This document shows, one piece after another, positions 51,571 to 61,176 of a stretch of DNA of 64,000 bases. This DNA is from Mesorhizobium sp. (lineage in GTDB: Bacteria; Pseudomonadota; Alphaproteobacteria; Rhizobiales; Rhizobiaceae): the NCBI RefSeq assembly GCF_004963255.1, contig NZ_SUGA01000023.1, positions 1 to 64,000 of the forward strand, given 5' to 3'. Both the position numbers and the translations under genes were made by a program. Numbering within the stretch: position 1 is the stretch's first letter; each line of letters begins with the position of its first letter. Under the pieces are notes generated by a model that had not been told where the DNA came from, searched no databases, and saw nothing but the letters and a program-made list of their open reading frames with translations.

Positions 51571-51583
51571 CGGGAGACCCAAG

Positions 51584-53791
51584 ATGGACGCGAAAACCGA
51601 CGACAACAGCGCTGGCAAATGCCCGGTGGCGCATGGATCCGCACGGACCAACCGCGACTGGTGGCCGAACCAGCTCGACCTTTCCGTTCTCCACCAGCAG
51701 TCGAACCTGTCCGACCCGATGGACGAAGACTTCGACTACGCCAAGGAGTTCGCGACCCTCGACCTCGACGCGGTGATCGCAGACCTGCACAAGGTCATGA
51801 CGGATTCGCAGGACTGGTGGCCGGCCGACTTCGGCCATTACGGGCCCCTCTTCATCCGCATGGCCTGGCACAGCGCCGGCACCTATCGCATCGGTGACGG
51901 CCGCGGCGGCGCCGGTGCCGGTCAGCAGCGTTTCGCGCCGCTGAACAGCTGGCCGGACAACGCCAACCTCGACAAGGCCCGCCGGCTGCTGTGGCCGGTC
52001 AAGCAGAAATACGGCCGCAAGATCTCCTGGGCCGACCTTCTGATCCTCACCGGCAACGTCGCGCTGGAATCGATGGGCTTCAAGACCTTCGGCTTCGCCG
52101 GCGGCCGCGCCGATGTCTGGGAGCCGGAGCAGGATGTGGACTGGGGCTCCGAAGCGAAGTGGCTCGGCGACGAGCGCTATTCGGGCGATCGTGAGCTTCG
52201 CGGCCATCTCGGCGCCGTGCAGATGGGTCTGATCTACGTCAACCCGGAAGGCCCCAACGGAAAGCCGGATCCGGTTGCCGCGGCGCGCGACATCCGCGAG
52301 ACCTTCGGCCGCATGGCGATGAACGACGAGGAAACCGTGGCGCTGATCGCCGGCGGCCACACCTTCGGCAAGACGCATGGCGCCGGTGACGCCTCGTTGG
52401 TGGGCGCCGAGCCGGAAGGCGCCGGCATCGAGGCGCAGGGCCTCGGCTGGTCGAGCAAATATGCCTCCGGCATCGCCGGCGACGCCATCACCTCGGGTCT
52501 CGAGGTCACCTGGACGACGACGCCGACCAAGTGGAGCAACAACTTCTTCGACAACCTCTTCAACTATGAATGGGAGCTGACGAAGAGCCCGGCCGGCGCC
52601 CATCAGTGGACGCCGAAGGGCGGCGCCGGCGCGGGCACGGTTCCGGACGCGCACAATCCCTCCAAGCGCCACGCGCCGGCGATGCTTACCACCGACCTCG
52701 CGCTGCGCTTCGATCCGGCCTATGAGAAGATCTCGCGTCGCTTCCATGAGCATCCGGCTGAGTTCGCTGATGCCTTCGCCCGCGCCTGGTTCAAGCTCAC
52801 CCACCGCGACATGGGTCCGGTCGTGCGTTATCTCGGCCCGCTCGTGCCGAAGGAAGAGCTGATCTGGCAGGATCCGATCCCGGCCATCGACCACGAGCTA
52901 GTGAGCGAGGCCGACATCGCTTCGCTCAAGGCCAAGATCCTGGCGTCCGGCCTGTCGGTCTCCGAACTGGTCTCGACCGCCTGGGCCTCGGCCTCGACCT
53001 TCCGCGGCTCGGACAAGCGCGGCGGCGCCAATGGCGGCCGCATCCGTCTAGCGCCGCAGAAGGACTGGGAAGTCAACGAGCCGGCTCAGCTCGCCAAGGT
53101 GCTCGGCAAACTGGAAGCCATCCAGAAGGAGTTCAACGCGGCCCAGACCGGCGATAAGAAGGTCTCGCTCGCCGACCTGATCGTGCTTGGCGGCGCCGCC
53201 GCGGTTGAAAAGGCGGCGAAGGACGGCGGCACCGAAGTGAAGGTGCCGTTCACGCCGGGCCGCATGGACGCTTCTCAGGAGCAGACAGACATCCACTCCT
53301 TCGCGCCGCTCGAGCCGAAGGTCGACGGCTTCCGCAACTATGCCCGCGGCAGGCTGCCGATGTCGGTCGAGGCGATGCTGGTCGACCGCGCCCAGCTGCT
53401 GACGCTGACGGCGCCGGAAATGACCGTGCTGGTCGGCGGCCTGCGCGTGCTCGGCGCCAATGCCGGCGGCTCGAAGCACGGCGTCTTCACCGACAGGCCA
53501 GGCCAACTCACCAACGACTTCTTCGTCAACCTGCTCTCGATGGCGACCGTCTGGGATCCAGCGGCCGGCTCCGAGCCGGGTTCCGATGAAGTCTACGAAG
53601 CGCGTGACCGCAAGACCAGGGAAGTGAAATGGACCGGCACCCGCGCCGACCTGATCTTCGGCTCGCACGCGCAGCTGCGCGCGCTCTCCGAGGTCTATGG
53701 TTCAAGCGACGCCAAGGCGAAATTCGTCAAGGACTTCGTCAAGGCCTGGACCAAGGTGATGAACGCCGACCGCTTCGACATCGCGAAATAA
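51584..53791 (+). CDS. katG: Catalase-peroxidase
   Basis: A 735-residue two-domain haem enzyme. The active site has Arg92, Trp95 and His96 in IRMAWHSAGTYR, the proximal His259 in AGGHTFGKTHG, and the Trp95-Tyr218-Met244 adduct that gives catalase activity (Tyr in MGLIYVNPEGP, Met in FGRMAMND). It destroys H2O2 in the cytosol. The ATG at 51584 is set by GGGAGA and by family length; a longer in-frame extension overlaps oxyR antisense and is rejected. It lies opposite oxyR and is followed by a terminator. Confidence 0.97.
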   Translation: MDAKTDDNSAGKCPVAHGSARTNRDWWPNQLDLSVLHQQSNLSDPMDEDFDYAKEFATLDLDAVIADLHKVMTDSQDWWPADFGHYGPLFIRMAWHSAGTYRIGDGRGGAGAGQQRFAPLNSWPDNANLDKARRLLWPVKQKYGRKISWADLLILTGNVALESMGFKTFGFAGGRADVWEPEQDVDWGSEAKWLGDERYSGDRELRGHLGAVQMGLIYVNPEGPNGKPDPVAAARDIRETFGRMAMNDEETVALIAGGHTFGKTHGAGDASLVGAEPEGAGIEAQGLGWSSKYASGIAGDAITSGLEVTWTTTPTKWSNNFFDNLFNYEWELTKSPAGAHQWTPKGGAGAGTVPDAHNPSKRHAPAMLTTDLALRFDPAYEKISRRFHEHPAEFADAFARAWFKLTHRDMGPVVRYLGPLVPKEELIWQDPIPAIDHELVSEADIASLKAKILASGLSVSELVSTAWASASTFRGSDKRGGANGGRIRLAPQKDWEVNEPAQLAKVLGKLEAIQKEFNAAQTGDKKVSLADLIVLGGAAAVEKAAKDGGTEVKVPFTPGRMDASQEQTDIHSFAPLEPKVDGFRNYARGRLPMSVEAMLVDRAQLLTLTAPEMTVLVGGLRVLGANAGGSKHGVFTDRPGQLTNDFFVNLLSMATVWDPAAGSEPGSDEVYEARDRKTREVKWTGTRADLIFGSHAQLRALSEVYGSSDAKAKFVKDFVKAWTKVMNADRFDIAK

Positions 53792-53808
53792 GGTCGTACC
53801 TTCCAAGG

Positions 53809-53840
53809 AAAAGGCGCGGGTCATGCCCGCGCCTTTTTTT
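53809..53840 (+). terminator. Rho-independent terminator after katG
   Basis: GGCGCGGG/CCCGCGCC with a TCATG loop is followed by TTTTTTT and preceded by AAAA, so it can act in both directions, also serving the convergent aqpZ. Confidence 0.9.
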
Positions 53841-53857
53841 GCGTTTCTCCGCAGCTG

Positions 53858-54535
53858 TCAGTCTTTTTCGAAGATGCCGGCCTTGGAGACGACGCCGGCA
53901 ATCGCCCCGCCGATCAGCGGCGCGACGATGAACAGCCAGAGCTGGCTGAGCGCAGCGCCACCTGAAAACAGCGCCGGGCCGATCGAGCGCGCCGGATTGA
54001 CCGAGGTGCCGGTCACCGGGATGATGGCGAAGTGCAGGCCGGCCAGCGTCAGGCCGATCACCAGGCCGGCAAAGGCGGTGGTGTGCTTGGCGTTGGTGAC
54101 GCCGAGAATCACCGTGACGAAGGTGAAGGTGCCGATCAGCTCCCACAGGAAGGCCGAGCTCATGCCCCATTTCGCCTCGTCCCAGCCATTGGCGCCAAAG
54201 CCGCCGGTGTGGCCGCCGGCCTGGCCGGAAACGATGATCCACAGCGCGAGCGACGCGATGATGGCGCCGATGATCTGCGCGATCCAGTAGGGGACGACGT
54301 CCTTGGCTGGCATCCGCCCCGCCAGGAACACGCCGAGCGTCACCGCCGGATTGAGATGCGCGCCCGAGATCGGGCCGATCGCATAGGCCGCGGCGATCAG
54401 GCCGATGCCGAACGCCAGGCCGATGCCTTCCTGTCCGAGCGGCAGCGCGCCGCCGAACCCGCCGGTGACCACGGAGGCCGTGCCGATGAACACCAACAAA
54501 AACGTGCCGAGAACTTCTGCCAGATAAGTCTTCAT
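53858..54535 (-). CDS. aqpZ: Aquaporin Z
   Basis: A 225-residue major intrinsic protein with six membrane helices. Both NPA boxes are present, GAHLNPAVTLG and GTSVNPARSIGPAL. The arginine that follows the second NPA belongs to the water selectivity filter. It conducts water across the inner membrane. The gene is a single minus-strand unit facing katG. AT-rich upstream sequence (54536-54700) probably carries its promoter. Confidence 0.93.
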   Translation of the reverse strand: MKTYLAEVLGTFLLVFIGTASVVTGGFGGALPLGQEGIGLAFGIGLIAAAYAIGPISGAHLNPAVTLGVFLAGRMPAKDVVPYWIAQIIGAIIASLALWIIVSGQAGGHTGGFGANGWDEAKWGMSSAFLWELIGTFTFVTVILGVTNAKHTTAFAGLVIGLTLAGLHFAIIPVTGTSVNPARSIGPALFSGGAALSQLWLFIVAPLIGGAIAGVVSKAGIFEKD

Positions 54536-54867
54536 TGCCCTCTCCTCATACGATCCGCCGAAATCACGTTTCCCGCGTCGCGAATCACCGCCAGAAGAGT
54601 ATTCCCGCCGGAAACACTTGGAAAGCTGAGAGATTAAGCCGGTAGGCTTGCTTGTGTATGTCAGGTAAGTACATTAGAGATCTTTCATATTCTGGTTGAT
54701 TGTTCTTGTTTTTTCCGTAGTGCCGCTTGCGATGGAAAAACCGTTTGGGGAAATTGCGCCGCGCTGAAACCCTGTTTCACCGGCAAGCCGAATAGAATTG
54801 TTTCAATCCTGGCCTGAAAGGCTTTAAGAGCGGCTGGAACCGATTTGCAGGAGCTACGGAAAACGGG
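54536..54867. other. 332-bp intergenic region between aqpZ and rsmB
   Basis: The region is richer in A/T than the genes around it, especially 54650-54720. A small palindrome TGAAAC-CCT-GTTTCA lies at 54765-54779, with a second loose pair TTTCA..TGAAA downstream of it. These may carry the two divergent promoters. No coding frame is supported. Confidence 0.45.
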
Positions 54868-56157
54868 ATGCGATTGGGCGGAAGGCTGGCGGCGGCCATA
54901 GAGGTTCTTGAAGACATCGGCCGGCGCCACCGGCCGGTGGCCGACGCTTTGCGCGACTGGGGCCTCTCGCATCGCTTCGCCGGCGGCGGCGATCGCGCCG
55001 CGATCGGCAACATCGTCTATGACGCACTGCGCCGCAAACGCTCGGCCGGCTGGCTGTTCGACGAGGACACGCCGCGCGCCATCGGCTTCGGCGCGCTTCT
55101 CTTGGAGTGGGGGCAGACGGCGCAGTCGCTCAATGATGCGCTCGATGGCGACAAGTTCGCACCGCCGCTGCTCAGCGCCGGCGAGTTGAAGGCAGCCGCC
55201 GAGCGCAGGCTTGCCGATGCGCCCGATGTCGTGCGCGCCGATATCCCGGACTGGTGCGCACCGCTGCTCGAGCAAGCCTATGGCGACGCATGGGTCGAGG
55301 AGGGCGCCGCCCTGGCGCAGCGCCCTCCGCTGGATCTCAGGGTCAACACGCTCCAGGCCGACCGCGCCAAGGTGCTGGCCGAGCTGCAGGGCACCGGCGC
55401 GGCACCCGCGGCGATCGCGCCGCATGGCATCCGCATCCCGCCCATCGATGGCGACGGCAGGCATCCGAACGTGCAGGCCGAGCCCGCTTTCCAGAAAGGT
55501 TGGTTCGAAGTGCAGGACGAAGGCTCGCAGCTTGCCGCCGCGCTCGCGGCCGCCGAGCCCGGCATGCAGGTGCTCGACTATTGCGCCGGCGCCGGCGGCA
55601 AGACGCTGGCGCTGTCGGCAGAGATGGACAACAAAGGCCAGCTCTTTGCCCATGACGCGGAGAAGATGCGGCTGGCGCCGATCTTCGAGCGCATCCGCCG
55701 CTCGCACAACCGCAACATCCAGGTCGTCAGCAAGCCGGCGGAGCTTGCGCCCCTTTCAGGTCATATGGACCTCGTCCTCATCGACGCGCCCTGCACCGGC
55801 AGCGGCACCTGGCGGCGGCGGCCGGACGCCAAGTGGCGATTGACCGAGCGGCAGCTCGATGCCCGCAAGGCCGAGCAGCAGGCGATCCTCGATACGGCCC
55901 AGGCCTTCGTCAAGCCGGGCGGCCTGCTGGTCTACATCACCTGCTCGGTGTTCGACGCCGAGAACGGCGAGCAGGTCGCGGCGTTCCGCGAACGCCATGA
56001 AGGCTTTGCGCCGGTCGATCATCGCCAGCTCTGGGACAGCCGCTTCCCCGGCCATGAAGGCGCCGCGCGCATTGCCGGCAACGGTGGTATCTCGCTATCG
56101 CCGGCGCTGAGTGGCACCGACGGGTTCTATTTCCACGCCTTGCGCAGGGCGGCTTGA
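54868..56157 (+). CDS. rsmB: RsmB/NOP-family rRNA m5C methyltransferase
   Basis: A 429-residue protein. The N-terminal NusB-like helical part (about 1-140) is followed by the methyltransferase domain with the SAM loop VLDYCAGAGGKTLALSAEMDNKG and the two catalytic cysteines in DAPCTGSGTWRRRPDAKW and YITCSVFDAENGEQV. It methylates C967 of 16S rRNA if it is true RsmB. An ATG at 54868 is used. Confidence 0.88.
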   Translation: MRLGGRLAAAIEVLEDIGRRHRPVADALRDWGLSHRFAGGGDRAAIGNIVYDALRRKRSAGWLFDEDTPRAIGFGALLLEWGQTAQSLNDALDGDKFAPPLLSAGELKAAAERRLADAPDVVRADIPDWCAPLLEQAYGDAWVEEGAALAQRPPLDLRVNTLQADRAKVLAELQGTGAAPAAIAPHGIRIPPIDGDGRHPNVQAEPAFQKGWFEVQDEGSQLAAALAAAEPGMQVLDYCAGAGGKTLALSAEMDNKGQLFAHDAEKMRLAPIFERIRRSHNRNIQVVSKPAELAPLSGHMDLVLIDAPCTGSGTWRRRPDAKWRLTERQLDARKAEQQAILDTAQAFVKPGGLLVYITCSVFDAENGEQVAAFRERHEGFAPVDHRQLWDSRFPGHEGAARIAGNGGISLSPALSGTDGFYFHALRRAA

Positions 56158-56205
56158 TCTTGACGCAAGTTTGCCTCGCCCCAGTTTTATCCAGCCAACC
56201 CGGGG

Positions 56206-56664
56206 GTGTGCTTGCAGAAATACCGGTCGCTTGTCGTCTTCCTCCTGCTCGTCCTCGGCGGCGGCCTACTGATCGGCTATGCCACGCTTCCCGGCGCTTG
56301 GTATGCCTCGCTGGTCAAGCCGGCATTTAACCCGCCGAACTGGATTTTCGGCCCTGTCTGGTCGCTGCTTTACGTCTTCATCGCGATTGCCGGCTGGCGG
56401 ACCTGGCGGCTGCAACCAGGCAGTGGCGCCATGAGGGCCTGGGCGGCTCAGTTGGTGCTTAATTTCCTTTGGTCGCCGACGTTCTTCGGCGCCAGGATGA
56501 TGGGGCTTGCGCTGATCGTGATTCTGTTGCTGCTCGCCACCATTTTGCTCTTCATCGCCCGCGTTTCGGGCCGAGATAGGCTTTCCGCCTGGCTGTTCGT
56601 ACCCTATGCGGCATGGGTGGCATTCGCGACCTTGCTCAATTCGTCGCTCCTCTGGCTGAACTGA
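56206..56664 (+). CDS. tspO: TspO/MBR tryptophan-rich sensory protein
   Basis: A 152-residue protein with five membrane helices and many tryptophans: YASLVKPAFNPPNWIFGPVWSLLYVFIAIAGWRTWRL and LVLNFLWSPTFFGARMMGLAL are characteristic. These outer- or inner-membrane proteins bind tetrapyrroles and, in alphaproteobacteria, modulate photosynthesis or stress genes. It begins with GTG; no strong Shine-Dalgarno is seen. It follows rsmB after 48 nt and precedes the thioesterase gene. Confidence 0.9.
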   Translation: MCLQKYRSLVVFLLLVLGGGLLIGYATLPGAWYASLVKPAFNPPNWIFGPVWSLLYVFIAIAGWRTWRLQPGSGAMRAWAAQLVLNFLWSPTFFGARMMGLALIVILLLLATILLFIARVSGRDRLSAWLFVPYAAWVAFATLLNSSLLWLN

Positions 56665-56750
56665 TCGCATTGCTGCAGTGCAGCAATTGACGTTGCGCGG
56701 GGCCCCCGCCTCTGCAATAAGCTTCGCCAGCAAAACGTGAGGCGGAGACC

Positions 56751-57209
56751 ATGGCAGCCAAGATCGTACCCGCTCCCGACTTCGAGGAACGCGTGAGGAC
56801 ATCCTTTGCCCGGCAGAAAGCCATGGCCACCATCGGCGCCGAATTGACCCTGGTGACGCCCGGCATCATCGAGATCGAGATGCCTTACTCGGCTTCGCTT
56901 ACCCAGCAGCACGGTTTCCTGCATGCCGGCGTCATCTCCACCGCCTTGGACTCCGCCTGCGGTTACGCGGCCTTTTCGTTGATGCCGGAAAATTCGGGCG
57001 TGCTGACCATCGAGTTCAAGGTGAACCTGCTGGCGCCGGGCAGGGGCGAGCGCTTTCTGTTCCGCGGCTCCGTGACGAAGCCCGGCCGCACCATCATCGT
57101 CGCCGACGGCCAGGCCTACGCTTTCGCCGCCGACGGCGAGGCCAAGCTGATCGCCACCATGACCGGCACGATGATGACCGTGGTCGGCCGCGATGGGATC
57201 GAGGGGTGA
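56751..57209 (+). CDS. PaaI-type hotdog thioesterase
   Basis: A 152-residue hotdog-fold protein. The family signature is in QQHGFLHAGVISTALDSACGYAAF, where Asp is the likely catalytic residue, followed by LTIEFKVNLLAPGRGERFLFRGSVTKPGRTIIVADGQAYAF. It probably hydrolyses acyl-CoA or aromatic acyl-CoA thioesters in the cytosol. GGCGGAG is upstream of the ATG. No partner enzymes are nearby. Confidence 0.85.
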   Translation: MAAKIVPAPDFEERVRTSFARQKAMATIGAELTLVTPGIIEIEMPYSASLTQQHGFLHAGVISTALDSACGYAAFSLMPENSGVLTIEFKVNLLAPGRGERFLFRGSVTKPGRTIIVADGQAYAFAADGEAKLIATMTGTMMTVVGRDGIEG

Positions 57210-57353
57210 GGAGCGGTCCGCGCAGCGGACGAAAAGCCCCCAAATGGGCATTCGAGCGACGAACGCCCGGAGCCATAGCAAAGGGCCGGCAGACGGCGAG
57301 GGCACATTGCCGCTTTCCTTTTGGTAGTGGTAACAAACAGGGGTGGAGCCGCC

Positions 57354-57995
57354 ATGACCGTCGAAATGTCGCGCCTGTCGGAAAAATCCGTTGTCTTCGT
57401 CATGGCGGCCGAGGCCGAATACGGCCCGCACCTGAAAAACCTGTTCACGCCGCTGATGACTGGTGTCGGTCCGGTCGAGGCTGCTGTGCGGCTGAGCGCC
57501 GAACTCGCGGCGTTGAAGGCCGAAGGAGCGCTCCCGGACCTGATCGTCTCGCTAGGCTCTGCCGGCAGCCGCAAGCTGGAGCAGACCGAAATCTACCAGG
57601 CCGTGTCGGTGAGCTATCGCGACATGGACGCTTCGCCGCTCGGCTTCGAGAAGGGGGCGACGCCTTTCCTCGACCTGCCGGTGACGGTGCCGCTGCCTTT
57701 CGTCATCCCGGGCATCAAGACCGCCTCGCTCTCTACCGGCGGCGCGATCGTCTCCGGGGCCGCTTATGACGCCATCGATGCCGACATGGTCGACATGGAG
57801 ACCTTCGCCTGCCTGCGCGCCTGCCAGCTGTTCGGCGTGCCGCTGATTGGGCTGCGCGGCATTTCCGACGGTGCGGCCGATCTCAGGCACGTCAATGACT
57901 GGACGGAGTATCTGCACGTCATCGACGAGAAGCTGGCTGCGGCCATCGGCTTGCTCGAACAGGCGATCGAATCCGGCGCGATCCGGCTGGCATAG
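57354..57995 (+). CDS. MTA/SAH nucleosidase-type phosphorylase-fold protein
   Basis: A 213-residue nucleoside phosphorylase-superfamily protein: VVFVMAAEAEYG, SLGSAGSRKLEQTEIYQAVSVSYRDMDAS and the substrate motif ADMVDMETFACLRACQLFGVPLIGLRGISD. The Met-Glu-Thr-Phe corresponds to the MEGAAF region of MTA/SAH nucleosidases. The enzyme would split 5'-methylthioadenosine or S-adenosylhomocysteine. GGAG lies 7 nt before the chosen ATG. guaA follows after 70 nt in the same direction, so the two may be linked in purine salvage. Confidence 0.82.
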   Translation: MTVEMSRLSEKSVVFVMAAEAEYGPHLKNLFTPLMTGVGPVEAAVRLSAELAALKAEGALPDLIVSLGSAGSRKLEQTEIYQAVSVSYRDMDASPLGFEKGATPFLDLPVTVPLPFVIPGIKTASLSTGGAIVSGAAYDAIDADMVDMETFACLRACQLFGVPLIGLRGISDGAADLRHVNDWTEYLHVIDEKLAAAIGLLEQAIESGAIRLA

Positions 57996-58065
57996 GCGCA
58001 AAAGGACGGAAAGCCGCAGCGCTGAGCCCATTGCGCCGACTCGTTTCTTTCTCTAAAGGCTCGCC

Positions 58066-59631
58066 ATGACGACGACAGCCAATCATCCCGACACCGTACT
58101 GATTGTCGATTTCGGCAGCCAGTTCACGCAGCTCATCGCACGCCGCATCCGCGAGGCCGGCGTCTTTTCCGAGATCGTGCCGTTCCAATCGGCCGAAGCG
58201 GCCTTCAAGCGCATCAACCCGAAAGCGGTGATCCTGTCCGGCGGCCCAGCCTCGACCACCGACATCGGCAGCCCGCGCGCGCCCCAAATCGTCTTCGACG
58301 CCGGCGTGCCGGTGCTCGGCATCTGCTACGGCCAGATGGCGCTCTGCGTGCAGATGGGCGGCGTCGCCGAAAGCTCCAACCACCGCGAATTCGGCCGCGC
58401 CTTCGTCGAGATCGAGAAGGAGAGCCCGCTGTTCGAGGGCCTCTGGGCGCCCGGCCAGCGCCACCAGGTGTGGATGAGTCATGGCGACCGCGTCATCGAA
58501 CTGCCGCCGGGCTTCAAGGTGCTCGGCAAGTCGGAAAGCTCGCCCTTCGCCATCTTCGGCGATATCGAGCGCAAGATGTACGGCATCATGTTCCATCCGG
58601 AAGTGGTGCACACGCCGGACGGCGCCAGGCTCTTGAGAAATTTCGTCCACAATATCGCCGGCATCGAGGGCGACTGGACGATGCGCGCCTATCGCGAGCA
58701 CGCGGTCGAAACGATCCGCAAGCAGGTCGGCAAGGGCAAGGTGATCTGCGCGCTTTCGGGCGGCGTAGACTCCTCGGTCGCCGCACTTCTGATCCACGAG
58801 GCGGTCGGCGACCAGCTGACCTGCATCCTCGTCGACCACGGCCTGATGCGCAAGGATGAGGCGCAAAGCGTGGTGGAGATGTTCCGCCAGCACTACAACC
58901 TGCCGCTGATCCTGGTCGACGCCTCCGACCGCTTCATCTCGGCGCTGGAAGGCGAGGCCGATCCCGAGAAGAAGCGCAAGACCATCGGCCGCCTGTTCAT
59001 CGAGGTGTTCGAGGAAGAGGCAAAGAAGCTCGGCGGCGCCGATTTCCTGGCACAGGGCACGCTCTATCCCGATGTCATCGAAAGCGTCTCCTTCTCAGGC
59101 GGCCCGTCGGTGACGATCAAGTCGCACCACAATGTCGGCGGCCTGCCCGAGCGCATGAACATGAAGCTGGTCGAGCCGCTGCGCGAACTGTTCAAGGACG
59201 AGGTGAGGGCGCTGGGCAAGGAGCTCGGCCTGCCCGAAAGCTTCATCGGCCGCCATCCGTTCCCCGGTCCCGGCCTCGCCATCCGCTGCCCTGGCGGCAT
59301 CACGCGCGAGAAGCTGGAGATCCTGCGCGAGGCCGACGCCATCTATCTCGACGAGATCCGCAAGGCTGGCCTCTACGACGCCATCTGGCAGGCTTTCGCG
59401 GTACTTCTGCCGGTCCAGACGGTCGGCGTCATGGGTGACGGCCGCACCTATGAATTCGTCTGCGCGCTGCGCGCCGTGACCTCCGTCGACGGCATGACGG
59501 CCGACTTCTATCACTACGACATGAACTTCCTAGGCGCCGCCGCCACTCGCATCATCAACGAGGTCAAGGGCATCAACCGCGTCGTCTATGACGTGACGTC
59601 GAAGCCGCCAGGCACCATCGAGTGGGAATGA
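58066..59631 (+). CDS. guaA: GMP synthase (glutamine-hydrolysing)
   Basis: A 521-residue protein with an N-terminal class I glutamine amidotransferase domain (GICYGQMALCVQMGG with the Cys, and the His-Glu in GIMFHPEVVHT). The ATP pyrophosphatase domain carries the PP-loop ALSGGVDSSVAALL, and the C-terminal dimerisation part ends in NRVVYDVTSKPPGTIEWE. It converts XMP to GMP. No Shine-Dalgarno is obvious. Confidence 0.96.
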   Translation: MTTTANHPDTVLIVDFGSQFTQLIARRIREAGVFSEIVPFQSAEAAFKRINPKAVILSGGPASTTDIGSPRAPQIVFDAGVPVLGICYGQMALCVQMGGVAESSNHREFGRAFVEIEKESPLFEGLWAPGQRHQVWMSHGDRVIELPPGFKVLGKSESSPFAIFGDIERKMYGIMFHPEVVHTPDGARLLRNFVHNIAGIEGDWTMRAYREHAVETIRKQVGKGKVICALSGGVDSSVAALLIHEAVGDQLTCILVDHGLMRKDEAQSVVEMFRQHYNLPLILVDASDRFISALEGEADPEKKRKTIGRLFIEVFEEEAKKLGGADFLAQGTLYPDVIESVSFSGGPSVTIKSHHNVGGLPERMNMKLVEPLRELFKDEVRALGKELGLPESFIGRHPFPGPGLAIRCPGGITREKLEILREADAIYLDEIRKAGLYDAIWQAFAVLLPVQTVGVMGDGRTYEFVCALRAVTSVDGMTADFYHYDMNFLGAAATRIINEVKGINRVVYDVTSKPPGTIEWE

Positions 59632-59686
59632 TTTTTGCCTATCCCGGCATATCGGCCGGCGCCGCGTCGCTGGAGAACCATCCTGC

Positions 59687-60217
59687 TCAGTCCTCGTCCT
59701 GCCACCTGCGCAGATCCGTCTGGTCATGGTAGGCCATGCGATCCGGCGTGGTGATGAACTCCATCGTCGTGCCCCACGGCATGCGGCAGTAGCAGACCTT
59801 GTTTCCAGGACCTTTCTCGGTTGCATAGGGAATAGCGCGTGGCGCGGTGAGGGCTGTTCCTCCCGCCTTCTCGAAGCGCTCTACCGATGCGTCGATGTCG
59901 TCGGTGTAGACACCGAAGTGCGTAATGCCGAAGTCGCTCGCCCGGATCGGCTGCGCTTGTTCGGGACCGTGCATTTCGAAGAGCTCGATGTCGGGTCCGG
60001 TTCCGATCTTGACCATCGCCTGCGCACGCACGATTGTTCCGGGGAACGCGCCGACGGCCCGCTCGAAATCGGGTCCCTGCCGCGGCGGGTCTTGCGGTCC
60101 GAAGGACTGGTAGATCACTTGGCCGCCGAAAGCTTCCACCAGGAACGATTTTGCTGCTTCGATGTCGGGCACCGTGATGCCGATGTGATTGACGCCGCGG
60201 ATGACGGGTGCGGTCAT
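59687..60217 (-). CDS. VOC (glyoxalase/bleomycin resistance/dioxygenase) family protein
   Basis: A 176-residue protein of the vicinal oxygen chelate superfamily with two beta-alpha-beta-beta-beta units. GVNHIGITVPDIEAAKSFL and FGITHFGVYTDDIDASVERFEKAG hold the conserved His, and the metal-binding Glu is expected in IELFEMHG and TTMEFITTPD. GGAG lies 7 nt before the ATG at 60217. It is the last gene of a minus-strand row with alpha/beta hydrolase and SDR genes. The reaction is unknown; lactoylglutathione-like isomerisation or ring cleavage are options. Confidence 0.78.
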   Translation of the reverse strand: MTAPVIRGVNHIGITVPDIEAAKSFLVEAFGGQVIYQSFGPQDPPRQGPDFERAVGAFPGTIVRAQAMVKIGTGPDIELFEMHGPEQAQPIRASDFGITHFGVYTDDIDASVERFEKAGGTALTAPRAIPYATEKGPGNKVCYCRMPWGTTMEFITTPDRMAYHDQTDLRRWQDED

Positions 60218-60277
60218 GACAGTCTCCATTCTTGTTTAGTCGATCCGCCCGGCCCACGACGGCGCGGGCGCCGAGTT

Positions 60278-61126
60278 TCAATTGGTCTTGAGGAAATCGA
60301 TCAGAGCGGCGGCGACTTCATCCGGCCGCTCGTCCGCGACATAGTGGCTGCACCGGGCGATCGAGCCGCCCGTCACATTGGTGGCGAACTCCTTGAGCAT
60401 GGGGACCATCTGCGCACCGAAGCGCTGGTCCCCACCCAGGCCAAGCACCGGTATCTCGAGCGGCTGCTTCTTGTACTCGAGCGCGGCCGCATGATCGGCG
60501 GCGAGGGTACGATACCATTCCATGCCGCCGCGCGTGCGGCCAGGAAGCGCCATCGCCTTGGCGTAGATCTCGATGTCAGCCGGGTTGAAGGTGCTGTGAT
60601 CATAGAACCGCTCCGCCATGAAGGTCGAAACGTAGTCATATTCACGGCCATGGATCAGGCGCTCGGGCAGATCCCGGTTCATATGGAAGCTGAAGTGCCA
60701 GAGCCTGGCGGTTGTCGCCTCCCATCCGGTCCAGCCGGGAAGCGGAACATCAAGGACGGCCAGGCGGGTAACAGCCTCCCGATAGACGGCGGCCTGCGGC
60801 AACGCCACCATCGCGCCAATGTCATGGCCGCACACGGCGTAACGTTCATGCCCAAGGGCAACCATGACCTCGTGCGCGTCGCGCGCCATCGTGGCCTTTT
60901 CATAGCCGTCAAGCGGGCAGTCGGAAAAGCCCGCGCCGCGCAGATCAATGGCCACCACGCTGAAATGCTCGGCGAGCAGCGGCATCACATGGTGCCATTC
61001 CCACCATGTTTCCGGCCAACCGTGAAGCAGAAGGATCGGCGGGCCTGAGCCCCCCGTGACGGCGTTGATCTTGATGCCATTCACCGGCACCAACTGCTGG
61101 GTAAACCCTTTCAGAGTTGCGATCAT
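60278..61126 (-). CDS. Alpha/beta hydrolase, epoxide hydrolase-like
   Basis: A 282-residue enzyme with HGWPETWWEW (35-44) and the nucleophile elbow GHDIG with Asp102, the mark of epoxide hydrolases and haloalkane dehalogenases rather than serine esterases. The catalytic His is expected in CSHYVADERPDEV near the end. The ATG at 61126 (MIATLKG) has GGAAAG 6 nt upstream; the earlier TTG is not supported. It lies between SDR and VOC genes on the minus strand. A ring-opening or dehalogenation step is plausible, but the substrate is unknown. Confidence 0.82.
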   Translation of the reverse strand: MIATLKGFTQQLVPVNGIKINAVTGGSGPPILLLHGWPETWWEWHHVMPLLAEHFSVVAIDLRGAGFSDCPLDGYEKATMARDAHEVMVALGHERYAVCGHDIGAMVALPQAAVYREAVTRLAVLDVPLPGWTGWEATTARLWHFSFHMNRDLPERLIHGREYDYVSTFMAERFYDHSTFNPADIEIYAKAMALPGRTRGGMEWYRTLAADHAAALEYKKQPLEIPVLGLGGDQRFGAQMVPMLKEFATNVTGGSIARCSHYVADERPDEVAAALIDFLKTN

Positions 61127-61176
61127 GATCGCTTTCCAATCGATGTTGACGTTCAAACAGAGCTCGCGGCCAGCGC

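Noticed and set aside
50702..51583. Long in-frame extension of katG to the left.
   Set aside because: It runs antisense through oxyR; the katG start at 51584 has a ribosome-binding site and gives normal length.
52420..52470. KatG appeared to lack the Met of the Met-Tyr-Trp adduct because EAQGLGW has Gln where I first aligned Met.
   Set aside because: Counting 26 residues from Tyr218 places the adduct Met at Met244 in FGRMAMND, so the cofactor is complete.
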